A stretch of DNA of 38,864 nucleotides from Crocinitomicaceae bacterium (lineage in GTDB: Bacteria > Bacteroidota > Bacteroidia > Flavobacteriales_D > Crocinitomicaceae): NCBI GenBank assembly GCA_030730025.1, contig JANQWC010000021.1:7809-46672 (forward strand). Reading direction: 5' to 3'. Below are positions 16,281 to 23,504 of this stretch, piece by piece; the stretch's first letter is position 1; each line of letters starts with the position of its first letter. Both the position numbers and the translations under genes were made by a program. The notes below the pieces were generated by a model. The model ran no database searches, was not told the origin of the DNA, and was given only the letters and a program-made list of their open reading frames with translations.

Positions 16281-16865
16281 ATGTTTACAGGAATCATTGA
16301 AGAAGTTGGCCAAGTTGTGGCCATCAAAAAAGAAGCGGGCAACATCCACTTTACGATAGCCTCTGGTTTGTCGGCAGGTTTTAAAATTGACCAAAGTGTG
16401 GCACACAACGGTTGCTGCCTCACGGTGGTTGCTCAAAACGAACACGAGCACGTCGTAACCGCCATCCACGAAACGCTCATCAAGACCAATTTAGGCACTT
16501 GGCAAGTCGGTACCAAAGTGAATATTGAGCGCTGCATGCAATTAGGCGGCAGGCTAGATGGCCATATGGTGCAAGGCCATGTGGATGGAGTAGGTACTTG
16601 TATAGAAGTTATTGATGAAAACGGCTCGTGGCGTTTTACTTTTCAGCACCTGGATACTTTTGTGACGGTAGAAAAAGGTTCTATTACTGTAAACGGTACC
16701 AGCCTAACGGTTGTGGATGCCAAGAAAGGTCAATTTTCGGTATGCATCATTCCTTATACCTATGAGCATACAAACTTTAAGGAAATCAAAGAAGGAACAA
16801 TTGTGAACCTAGAATTCGATATCATTGGTAAATACGTAGCCCGCTACTTGAGTTTGCAACAATGA
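16281..16865 (+). CDS. ribE: Riboflavin synthase alpha chain
   Basis: 194 residues with the two tandem lumazine-binding repeats of the family. The start MFTGIIEEVGQV is diagnostic. The first repeat contains VAHNGCCLTVV and the second VNGTSLTVVDAK, with GRLDGHMVQGHVDGVG between them. It dismutates two 6,7-dimethyl-8-ribityllumazine molecules to riboflavin. Single gene with its own near-leaderless promoter, ended by a strong hairpin. Symbol follows E. coli ribE; other species use ribC or ribB. Confidence 0.97.
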   Translation: MFTGIIEEVGQVVAIKKEAGNIHFTIASGLSAGFKIDQSVAHNGCCLTVVAQNEHEHVVTAIHETLIKTNLGTWQVGTKVNIERCMQLGGRLDGHMVQGHVDGVGTCIEVIDENGSWRFTFQHLDTFVTVEKGSITVNGTSLTVVDAKKGQFSVCIIPYTYEHTNFKEIKEGTIVNLEFDIIGKYVARYLSLQQ

Positions 16866-16884
16866 TACTGTAATACTTGATAAC

Positions 16885-16915
16885 AAAAATGGCGGCCCGG
16901 AGGGCCGCCATTTTT
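16885..16915. terminator. Strong bidirectional terminator
   Basis: AAAAATGGCGGCCC (16885-16898) pairs perfectly with 16902-16915 across a 3-nt loop. The A and T runs on both sides let it stop both ribE (+) and the TPR gene (-). Confidence 0.9.
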
Positions 16916-16933
16916 AATTCAAAGGAACTTTTA

Positions 16934-18595
16934 TCAGTCGCGAACGGGTGCAGCTGGTTTTGGTGTGGTTGTTGGCGCTGGCACTGGATCTTTGATGCCG
17001 AGTGCTTTTTTAGCTACCGCATCGTTTGGCTCCATCGCTAAGATTTCTTCAAAGTATTTTTTGGCTTTGTCGAGGTCTTTATTAGCAGACTTTGAGTAGT
17101 AATCGGCAACATAACGCAAAGCTTCTAATACAAATCCTTTCTTAGACGGCTGAGTGCGGTCTTCGGGTTTCACCATTTCGGTCACTTTGAGGTAGAACGG
17201 GAAGGCCATCCATTTTTCGTTATTGGTGTCCATTTTGTAGTTAGAGCGTCCGCGATAGATGTGAGCAGGTACATACGTAGAGTCATTATTAATGACAACC
17301 TGGAAGAGACTATCTGCTGTTTTGTAGTCGTTGCGACCAAAATAGTAGGCTTTTCCTAGGTCGTATTCTTCTTGCGCCATTAGTTTACCGTTTTTCTGAC
17401 GGCGAAGGTCATAAGCTGCAATGACTTTGTCGTACATTTTGTTTTTCTTGTAGATCTTGATGAGTTCATTCGCAAGTTCTTTGTACGCAATTTCGTTGAT
17501 GCCTGCTGCTTGTTCAAAAGCTAAAATAGCCAAGCTATCTTGATTTTTCTTTTGATAGATGGTACCTCTTAACTTGTAGTCTTGGTAGTTGATTTTGTCT
17601 TGTGGTACCATTGTAAAGAAGCGATCACTAGCTGCCAATGCTTTGTCTAGATTGAGGCTGTCAGTAGCACAATTAGCAAAAGCAAATGCGTAGAAACGTT
17701 GAATAAAGAAGTTATTCATATTGCTAGCTACTAAGATATCGAGTTGTGGAAGCATGACGCACCATTGCGATGCACCGTAAAGCGCGTTCACATAGCGGTA
17801 GCGAGACTCAATGTTGTTATTGAGCTCAAGGTACTTCAACCAGTTCTCAATTGCTAGATCGTTCTTGCCAAACATCATGAAGAGCTCTGCGTTCAAACGG
17901 TAAGCTGGCGCATACGTAGGATCGATTGCTTTGGCCTCGTTGTACATCTTGTTGGCTTCAGCCTCGTTGCGTGCACGTTGGTAAATGAGAGCTTTGCGCA
18001 CGATACCACGTGGAGACTTCGGATTGATGACCAAAACTTGGTTGTAGGCCTTGAGTGCCTCAGAAGCATCAGAAGAGTTGCGTGCATAAAGCGCATCGCC
18101 TTTGAGCAAGTAGTTGTCTTCATTGGTAGGGTCCTTCAAAATTGCCTCTTCGATCAAAACAAGCGCTTCGTCGAGGTTTTTCTTAGGCGCTTCAACGTAG
18201 ATTTCTACAATACCACGAATGACTTCTGCTTTTTTGAGCTTGTCTTTTTTGGTCATCAAAAGGGCTTTGGTAAACTCAGCTTTAGCTTCAGTTTCTTTGC
18301 CTTCGAGCCAAAGGACACGACCTTGGCCAACAATTGGCAGCGCGCGAAGTTTGTCTACTTCATAGCCCTTTTTCCACATGATTTTTGCTGAATCGAGTTC
18401 TTCCATTTCAAAGTAGCAGTCACCAAAATAGAAATAGTTTTCTCCGTTGATTGGATCGGCGGCCACTAATTTTTTGAAATCGTTGATGGCTTCGCGGTAG
18501 CGTTCGTTTTCTGTTTTTGCATTTGCAACCTTAAGGGTCTGAGCGTAATTGAGCCCAGAAATAAGAAGCGTACTGAGGAGTAAGATGCGTTTCAT
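16934..18595 (-). CDS. Secreted tetratricopeptide-repeat protein
   Basis: 553 residues. A signal peptide (KRILLLSTLLISGLNYA) precedes a chain of TPR repeats through most of the protein, for example NYFYFGDCYFEMEELDSAKI, DNYLLKGDALYARNSSDASE and FEEILAMEPNDAVAKKALGI. The C-terminus is a short proline-rich tail (PVPAPTTTPKPAAP). Probably a periplasmic scaffold. It has its own promoter but follows the PstS-like gene and the exbBD-tonB set on the same strand; this gene order recurs in Flavobacteriia, suggesting a shared envelope function. No lipobox cysteine is seen. Confidence 0.88.
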   Translation of the reverse strand: MKRILLLSTLLISGLNYAQTLKVANAKTENERYREAINDFKKLVAADPINGENYFYFGDCYFEMEELDSAKIMWKKGYEVDKLRALPIVGQGRVLWLEGKETEAKAEFTKALLMTKKDKLKKAEVIRGIVEIYVEAPKKNLDEALVLIEEAILKDPTNEDNYLLKGDALYARNSSDASEALKAYNQVLVINPKSPRGIVRKALIYQRARNEAEANKMYNEAKAIDPTYAPAYRLNAELFMMFGKNDLAIENWLKYLELNNNIESRYRYVNALYGASQWCVMLPQLDILVASNMNNFFIQRFYAFAFANCATDSLNLDKALAASDRFFTMVPQDKINYQDYKLRGTIYQKKNQDSLAILAFEQAAGINEIAYKELANELIKIYKKNKMYDKVIAAYDLRRQKNGKLMAQEEYDLGKAYYFGRNDYKTADSLFQVVINNDSTYVPAHIYRGRSNYKMDTNNEKWMAFPFYLKVTEMVKPEDRTQPSKKGFVLEALRYVADYYSKSANKDLDKAKKYFEEILAMEPNDAVAKKALGIKDPVPAPTTTPKPAAPVRD

Positions 18596-18622
18596 GTCTG
18601 TTTTTTTAACTTATTTTTCGGC

Positions 18623-18651
18623 CAAAAATAGCCTAGTTTTTTGGGATACAA
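18623..18651 (-). promoter_or_regulatory. Promoter of the TPR gene
   Basis: TATTTTTG (18630-18623, minus) with TTG at 18651-18649, spacer 18; the ATG is 27 nt further on. Confidence 0.55.
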
Positions 18652-18678
18652 AAATTGTGCCTATTATTATTTTTTGAA

Positions 18679-19587
18679 TTATTGCAAAACGAGCCTAATA
18701 GGCGTGAGGGCAGGAACTAGTCCTGACTTCTGAATGAGGAGTTGTCCTTTGTCGTCTTTTTTCATGAACAGCACAAAACCGGTGTGCAAACCAGATCTGC
18801 GTCCTTTGTTGATGACCCAAATATCGCGGATAAGTGGATACTCTTTTGTGTAGATAAAACCAGCATAGGGCTTACAGGCAGATTCGGGGTCTGTATGGTA
18901 AACAGACGCTATGCTGAGCCCATCCATGAAGGCCATTGATGTAGGGTCTTCTTGGTCGGAAATCCAGTTGAGGCCGATAATACCCATGGTGCCCGGGTGC
19001 GTTTTGACATAATTGATGACTTCCTGATTTGAATGAAGGGCTGAAACATTTTTTCCCAATTCTGCAATCTGTAGCATATTGACCATGAAGTTGAAGTTGG
19101 CAGAGCCGTTTTGATCAAATACAATTTGCTTTGGTAAAGTGTTGGAAGGAAGTTTGGTTTTGTCGCCGCGCAGTAAATGTCTTATTTGATCCACACTTAA
19201 TAGTGTATCTGTCATGGTGGGGTGCATAATGATCACTACCGCATCTGAAGCAATTTTATCGCTACGGTAAGAAACATTTTTGCTCTTGAGGTATTCTTTT
19301 TCTTTGTCGTTGAAATCTCGGGTAATGACAATCGTTTTGGACTTGTTGTTATAAAATGCCTCGATAATGTCATTTTCAGTGCGGTATTGTGCACTTACAC
19401 GCGCTCGTGGGTATTGACTCATGAATGTTTCGATAGAAGTCTCGAACAAAGGCTGAAAGGATTGCTCGACGAGAATTGCTGCCTTACCACGGCCATGCGC
19501 ATCTTTTTGGTATACGAAGGGGTTGTTGTTGTGGTCACAAGCGGTGAGCGATAGGATACCAACAAGAAGGAAAAGGAGGGATTTCAT
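18679..19587 (-). CDS. PstS-like substrate-binding lipoprotein
   Basis: 302 residues. A lipoprotein signal ends at LTAC (C17). The mature protein is a type II periplasmic binding fold of the PstS group: GKAAILVEQSFQPLFETSIE at the start, SDAVVIIMHPTMTD, FDQNGSANFNFMVNML and GTMGIIGLNWISDQ. PstS normally delivers phosphate to an ABC transporter, but no pstABC genes are present. Instead it sits beside exbB-exbD-exbD-tonB and a TPR protein, so it may serve TonB-dependent uptake or sensing; this is inferred. Starts 7 nt after the 63-residue mini-protein. Confidence 0.85.
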   Translation of the reverse strand: MKSLLFLLVGILSLTACDHNNNPFVYQKDAHGRGKAAILVEQSFQPLFETSIETFMSQYPRARVSAQYRTENDIIEAFYNNKSKTIVITRDFNDKEKEYLKSKNVSYRSDKIASDAVVIIMHPTMTDTLLSVDQIRHLLRGDKTKLPSNTLPKQIVFDQNGSANFNFMVNMLQIAELGKNVSALHSNQEVINYVKTHPGTMGIIGLNWISDQEDPTSMAFMDGLSIASVYHTDPESACKPYAGFIYTKEYPLIRDIWVINKGRRSGLHTGFVLFMKKDDKGQLLIQKSGLVPALTPIRLVLQ

Positions 19588-19594
19588 AGGAAAC

Positions 19595-19786
19595 TTAATT
19601 TTGAAAAGACTTGAAACCTTTATAAATGCGCCAGGCCCTGAACAAACCGTAACTCAGGAAGACAGCGATCATGACTTGCTTGCGCCATGGCTCCATTTCA
19701 ATTAATTCGGTACTGAGCAGTACGATGGCAAAACCAAAACACAATACTACGACCAAAATGCCTAGAAAATGTTGTATATATTTCAT
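19595..19786 (-). CDS. Small two-helix membrane protein
   Basis: 63 residues from ATG at 19786; a longer frame to 19867 would run through the terminator hairpin and is rejected. Two hydrophobic helices are seen, about residues 5-26 (FLGILVVVLCFGFAIVLLS) and 38-55 (VMIAVFLSYGLFRAWRIY), ending in a basic tail. Unknown function. Placed between tonB and the PstS-like gene, 7 nt before the latter, so it is probably part of the same envelope system. No promoter of its own was seen; expression may depend on read-through of the tonB terminator. Confidence 0.75.
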   Translation of the reverse strand: MKYIQHFLGILVVVLCFGFAIVLLSTELIEMEPWRKQVMIAVFLSYGLFRAWRIYKGFKSFQN

Positions 19787-19794
19787 ATTTTTTT

Positions 19795-19826
19795 GAGAAA
19801 AAAAATCCCCATCGAGATGGGGATTT
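19795..19826 (-). terminator. Terminator after tonB
   Basis: AAATCCCCAT (19803-19812) pairs with ATGGGGATTT (19817-19826), loop of 4. On the minus strand it is followed by a long T run, so it ends the exbB-exbD-exbD-tonB transcript. Confidence 0.85.
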
Positions 19827-19838
19827 AAATTGGGTTGG

Positions 19839-20705
19839 CTATTGGGTGTCGTAGGAGATGGGAACACGAACCCAAAGGCGTACTGGGCGGCCAGCGTTTT
19901 TTGCTGGGGTCCAGGGCGGAAACTTATTGATCACTGCAAGTGCTTCTTTGTTACAAGCTGGGCACTCTACAATAGCGCGTTCTACGCTGGCATTAGAGAT
20001 GCGGCCATCTTTTTCAACAACAAAGCGCACAACTACTTTGCCTTTTACACCGAGTTCGATGGCTTCGTCAGGGTAATTGAGTGTTGAGTTGATAAACGCA
20101 CTCATTTTGTCGTAGCCTCCAGGGAATTCGGCATCTTCTTCTGCAACATCAACTACTTCATCGAATACAGGAGTGTTGTCGGTAAGCGCTGGGCCGTCTT
20201 CTTGGGTATTGGGTAAGCCCCAATCGGAGTCTCCTTCGTTGGTTTCTGTTGAAATGGTTACTGTTTCCAACTCGGCTTGAGAAACCAATGGTTCTTCGAC
20301 GAATTCGTCTTCTGCAACCGGAGCCATGAACGCTTGTGTTTGCGTCATTGGTGGTGGAGGTGGCGTTGTTGGTGGTGGTGGAGGAGGCACATCAGTTTTT
20401 GGAGGCGCGATGGTGAAGTTTGTGTCACTCACTTTTGGCTTCTTGATTTGCTCCTTAGGAAGGTTTTTGACGATAATAGAGGCAACAAACGCCAATGCTG
20501 CAAATGCAACAAGACCACCCAAAATGAGGGTCATGCGTTTGTTGTAGCCACTGCGAAGAACGTAGGCGCCATATTCGCGGTTGCGATGGGCGAAAACGGC
20601 TTCATTGCGGCTTACTGAAGTAATGGCTTCCCAGTTGCGATTGACGTAGTAATCGAAAAGTGAGAATGCTGTGACGAGCGCGACGATAACATAAATGACT
20701 GTCAT
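19839..20705 (-). CDS. tonB: TonB family energy-transducing protein
   Basis: 288 residues. It has two hydrophobic segments, residues 3-21 and 58-80, rather than the single anchor of E. coli TonB. A proline-rich spacer at about 103-125 (PPPPPP runs) leads to an acidic region. The C-terminal TonB domain is at about 205-288 (YPDEAIELGVKGKVVVRF, PPWTPAKNAGRPVRLW), with a CPAC insertion. It passes proton-motive force from ExbBD to outer-membrane receptors. Last gene of the operon, 4 nt after the second exbD, followed by a terminator. Confidence 0.95.
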   Translation of the reverse strand: MTVIYVIVALVTAFSLFDYYVNRNWEAITSVSRNEAVFAHRNREYGAYVLRSGYNKRMTLILGGLVAFAALAFVASIIVKNLPKEQIKKPKVSDTNFTIAPPKTDVPPPPPPTTPPPPPMTQTQAFMAPVAEDEFVEEPLVSQAELETVTISTETNEGDSDWGLPNTQEDGPALTDNTPVFDEVVDVAEEDAEFPGGYDKMSAFINSTLNYPDEAIELGVKGKVVVRFVVEKDGRISNASVERAIVECPACNKEALAVINKFPPWTPAKNAGRPVRLWVRVPISYDTQ

Positions 20706-20709
20706 GACC

Positions 20710-21345
20710 TTAGTTTTTAGCTTTTAACAATTCTTTCTCTCCGGCTGTCAAGTCTGTTGGTGCAATTACACCGATACTTGCAATCTTGAGTTCGTCTACT
20801 AGATCAATAAAGCTTTTACAGAGCGCTTTGTCGTCGGTTTTGATCAGGACTTTAACAGCATCTCGTTCAACCGTCAGAGCATTGAGCTTCGCATCGTAGA
20901 TGCTATCTGAAATTTGTTTCTTTTCTAGCTTCTTATCAAGTTCAACCTTATTCTTAATAACGTATTCGTTCCAAGAAGCTAACAATTTTCTTACACTATT
21001 TTCTCCAGATCCAAAATTAGCCTCAGAGAGTTCGGTTGGTCCGTTTGCTCCTGGTCGAGATTTTGAATAGAATTCACCACGGTAATAGTAAACTTTGTCA
21101 CCTGCTAGAATGAAAGTAGTAACGTTGTTTGCTTTTGGTGGGACAGGGTCGTTTATTTTTGGTTTGGCGGGGTATGCGAGAGGCATTACCTTAGGCTTGC
21201 TAAAGGTAGAGGTCAAAACGAAGAACGTGAGCAAAAGGAACGCTAGATCGACCATAGGGGTCATGTCTACGTGCGTTGAACCTTTTTTTGCTCTTTTCTT
21301 GCCTTTGCCGTGGTCGCCACCGCCGCTTTCTGCGATTTGTGCCAT
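20710..21345 (-). CDS. exbD: ExbD/TolR biopolymer transport protein, second copy
   Basis: 211 residues. Near the N-terminus it has the motif THVDMTPMVDLAFLLLTFF, whose aspartate lies in the single membrane helix and carries protons. The periplasmic part, with repeated Lys/Glu helices (SWNEYVIKNKVELDKKLEKK), is longer than in E. coli ExbD (about 140 residues). It works with ExbB as the proton-driven motor for TonB. Eight bases separate it from the first exbD. Confidence 0.95.
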   Translation of the reverse strand: MAQIAESGGGDHGKGKKRAKKGSTHVDMTPMVDLAFLLLTFFVLTSTFSKPKVMPLAYPAKPKINDPVPPKANNVTTFILAGDKVYYYRGEFYSKSRPGANGPTELSEANFGSGENSVRKLLASWNEYVIKNKVELDKKLEKKQISDSIYDAKLNALTVERDAVKVLIKTDDKALCKSFIDLVDELKIASIGVIAPTDLTAGEKELLKAKN

Positions 21346-21353
21346 GTTGTTAG

Positions 21354-22019
21354 TTAATTAACCGGAATTGCTTCCGCAGAGGTTACAAAATTCAAATTAT
21401 TCAAATTCAATTCTCTGAATACATCGATCACAACCTGCGCATCTTTGTACAAGGTTTTGGAGTCTACACGCATAATGAACTTGGGCTTGAAGTCTTCCAT
21501 TTTGGGTTCGCCACCTTTGAGCTTCGCTTCTTCAAAAGCGGTGCGGCCGGTATTGCCAGCAGCTGTTGCTGCAAATGAAAGCCAGTCTAGAAGTTCATTT
21601 TTTGTAGAATCGGTAGGGATCCCTAGTGTAGGGAAACTTGCACGTTTTGCAGCTTCGGTGTTCATGTATGCAGGTAGTTCTTGCATGGTACAACCAAAGG
21701 TTGACATAAAAGAAAACTCTTCTATTTTCTCCTCACTAAGACCAATCTTATATTTTTGGAGCATGTTGTTGAGCATTTCTTTACGGGCTTCAGCATCTGA
21801 AAGGTTAAAGAACACGCGACCGTCTTTGTCTAGGGTCACCATCAGGATATTTTTAGGGATGATTTTATCGCTGATACTGGATGGTGTTTCTACGGTTACG
21901 GGTTCGGCATTTCGGAAAGAAGCCGTCAACATAAAGAAGGTTACAAGCAAGAACGCCAAGTCCACCATAGGCGTCATGTCTATGGAAGGAGTGCCTTTGG
22001 GCATTTTGATTTTTGGCAT
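21354..22019 (-). CDS. exbD: ExbD/TolR biopolymer transport protein, first copy
   Basis: 221 residues. It begins MPKIKMPKGTPSIDMTPMVD with the membrane aspartate in MVDLAFLLVTFFML. The periplasmic part carries an insertion of about 80 residues (EEKIEEFSFMSTFGCTMQEL and nearby) relative to E. coli ExbD. The second exbD in the cluster shares this extended form. Two different ExbDs are usual in Bacteroidota TonB loci, perhaps as a heterodimer inside the ExbB ring. Follows exbB by 30 nt. Confidence 0.95.
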   Translation of the reverse strand: MPKIKMPKGTPSIDMTPMVDLAFLLVTFFMLTASFRNAEPVTVETPSSISDKIIPKNILMVTLDKDGRVFFNLSDAEARKEMLNNMLQKYKIGLSEEKIEEFSFMSTFGCTMQELPAYMNTEAAKRASFPTLGIPTDSTKNELLDWLSFAATAAGNTGRTAFEEAKLKGGEPKMEDFKPKFIMRVDSKTLYKDAQVVIDVFRELNLNNLNFVTSAEAIPVN

Positions 22020-22049
22020 TGCTTGAGTATTTACTTAATGATGAGTCAA

Positions 22050-22853
22050 TTAGTTGTTGGCTGCAAAATCTTGAACGATCGTGAAGCTCGCTTCGTCGAT
22101 ACCGTAAGTCATGGCGTCGATTTTAGTAGAGAAGAAGCTAAATGCGATGATCGCGATAGTTGAACCAGTAATACCAAATGCCGTGTTGATAAGGGCCTCA
22201 GAGATACCTGTAGAAAGTTCTGCAGTATCAGGAGCACCTTGTGACATCGCGGCAAATGAACGGATCATACCAAGTACCGTACCAATCAAACCGATAAGGG
22301 TTGAGATCGATGCAGTTGTTGAAAGTACAGGCAAGTTTTTAGAAAGCATCGGCAATTCCAAAGAAGTTGCTTCTTCTAACTCTTTTTTCAAGGCCTCTAA
22401 CTTTTGTTCTTTGTCCATGTGTGCGTCTTTGACCATCATTTGGTATTTCACCAAACCAGCGCGAATGACATTGGCCAAAGATCCGCGTTGTGCGTCACAA
22501 GCTTCGATAGCGCCATTGTAATCTTTGGCAGCCATTAATTCTTTGATTTTTTCGATGAATTGGTTGGCTTTACCTTTACCGTTGGCAAGTAATAAAGTAA
22601 CCAAACGCTCAATCGTGAAAATTAATACGATAAGGTTGATAGCAACCAAACCTGGTACGATGAAACCACCTTTGTAGATTACCCCTAATAGGTTTCCTTC
22701 TACTGGTTCTGCTTCTGGGTTTCTGTCCACAAAGTTTCCTGGGTCACCAAAAATGTATTTGTAAATCAAGATACCTGCAATAAGTGCAAGTGCAATAGCC
22801 AAGAATGCAATAATTGCTGAAAATCCCCCGGCGGTTTTTTGTTTTTTGTCCAT
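22050..22853 (-). CDS. exbB: ExbB/MotA/TolQ proton channel protein
   Basis: 267 residues from ATG at 22853; a frame extended to 22895 reaches the promoter box and is rejected. Three membrane regions are seen: near residues 10-32 (FSAIIAFLAIALALIAGILI), 60-80 (GLVAINLIVLIFTIERLV) and a pair near 170-245 (STLIGLIGTVLGMIRSF; IAIIAFSFFSTKI). GLIGTVLGM is the family signature. It forms the proton channel that powers TonB with the two ExbDs downstream. First gene of the operon, with a TAnnTTTG promoter 40 nt upstream. Confidence 0.96.
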   Translation of the reverse strand: MDKKQKTAGGFSAIIAFLAIALALIAGILIYKYIFGDPGNFVDRNPEAEPVEGNLLGVIYKGGFIVPGLVAINLIVLIFTIERLVTLLLANGKGKANQFIEKIKELMAAKDYNGAIEACDAQRGSLANVIRAGLVKYQMMVKDAHMDKEQKLEALKKELEEATSLELPMLSKNLPVLSTTASISTLIGLIGTVLGMIRSFAAMSQGAPDTAELSTGISEALINTAFGITGSTIAIIAFSFFSTKIDAMTYGIDEASFTIVQDFAANN

Positions 22854-22892
22854 AATGATCGTTTTTATTTTTTCATTTTTACAATTGAACGC

Positions 22893-22923
22893 CAAATATA
22901 AAAAAACTTTGGTCCGTTTTCAA
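22893..22923 (-). promoter_or_regulatory. Promoter of exbB-exbD-exbD-tonB
   Basis: TATATTTG (22900-22893, minus) and TTG at 22923-22921, spacer 20; gives a leader of about 35 nt. Confidence 0.6.
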
Positions 22924-23028
22924 AACGAAATCTCAATGTTTCCGTTGGGGTAACGCAGATTTATTGTCTTTCTAACAAAAAGTCGTTCTTTTTGCGCAAT
23001 TTAAGTGGTACATACCTACAAAGTCAAT

Positions 23029-23088
23029 TTGAAAATTAATATAGATTTAACATGACTATATTTAGCCCGACTGCGCATTAATTTTCAA
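23029..23088. repeat. 12-bp inverted repeat, AT-rich
   Basis: TTGAAAATTAAT (23029-23040) is repeated in reverse at 23077-23088, 36 nt apart and perfectly matched. A second small dyad (TATAG at 23040-23044, CTATA at 23056-23060) lies inside. No T run follows either arm, so it does not look like a terminator. The surrounding 22901-23098 stretch holds no gene that I can see. Confidence 0.5.
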
Positions 23089-23098
23089 CTTCGCGTTA

Positions 23099-23323
23099 TT
23101 ATTCACTCGGCTCAGGTTCGCCTTCATAGCACCTTACCGCATACCCATATCCGTACTCATTGTAGTAGGTAAGGACTTCTCCATTTCGGGATTTGATTGT
23201 AAAAGCAATCCCTAAATCGGCGTAGAGCGAGCTTGTCCAAAGAGTTGGATGCTTTTCAATAAAAATATGAATATATGTAACTTGTTCATTGGATGGTTTT
23301 ATCAGAAAGGTAGGATATTCCAT
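23099..23323 (-). CDS. Small protein resembling the end of a FISUMP domain
   Basis: 74 residues from ATG at 23323; a longer frame to 23362 would start within the tRNA terminator. The segment LWTSSLYADLGIAFTIKSRN and the ending YGYGYAVRCYEGE resemble the C-terminal part of FISUMP (Fibrobacter succinogenes major paralogous) domains, which read roughly WSSTEY... then GFSVRC. Only the last third of such a domain is present and no signal peptide is seen, so this may be a remnant rather than a working gene. No promoter motif was recognised. It lies next to a tRNA gene, a usual place for recombination scars. Confidence 0.45.
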   Translation of the reverse strand: MEYPTFLIKPSNEQVTYIHIFIEKHPTLWTSSLYADLGIAFTIKSRNGEVLTYYNEYGYGYAVRCYEGEPEPSE

Positions 23324-23346
23324 GGTATATTCTTGAATTTGTGGAA

Positions 23347-23381
23347 TAAAAAAACCCCTCATTCAGAGAACAAGGGGTTTT
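23347..23381 (-). terminator. Terminator after tRNA-Cys
   Basis: AAAACCCCT (23351-23359) pairs with AGGGGTTTT (23373-23381); on the minus strand a T run follows, directly after the tRNA. Confidence 0.8.
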
Positions 23382-23385
23382 GATG

Positions 23386-23456
23386 AGGTCTCAAGCAGAT
23401 TCGAACTGCTGTAGACGGTTTTGCAGACCGGTGCCTAACCGCTCGGCCATGAGACC
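23386..23456 (-). tRNA. tRNA-Cys (GCA)
   Basis: Minus-strand cloverleaf of 71 nt. Acceptor GGTCTCA pairs with TGAGACC; D arm GCC/GGC; anticodon loop CTGCAAA with GCA; variable loop CTAC; T arm AGCAG-TTCGAAT-CTGCT. One C-U mismatch is at the top of the anticodon stem. CCA is not encoded. Confidence 0.95.
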
Positions 23457-23504
23457 ATCAGGATTGCAAAGATAAGCAATTTTACACTTTCAAAAAAGTC
23501 TCGA

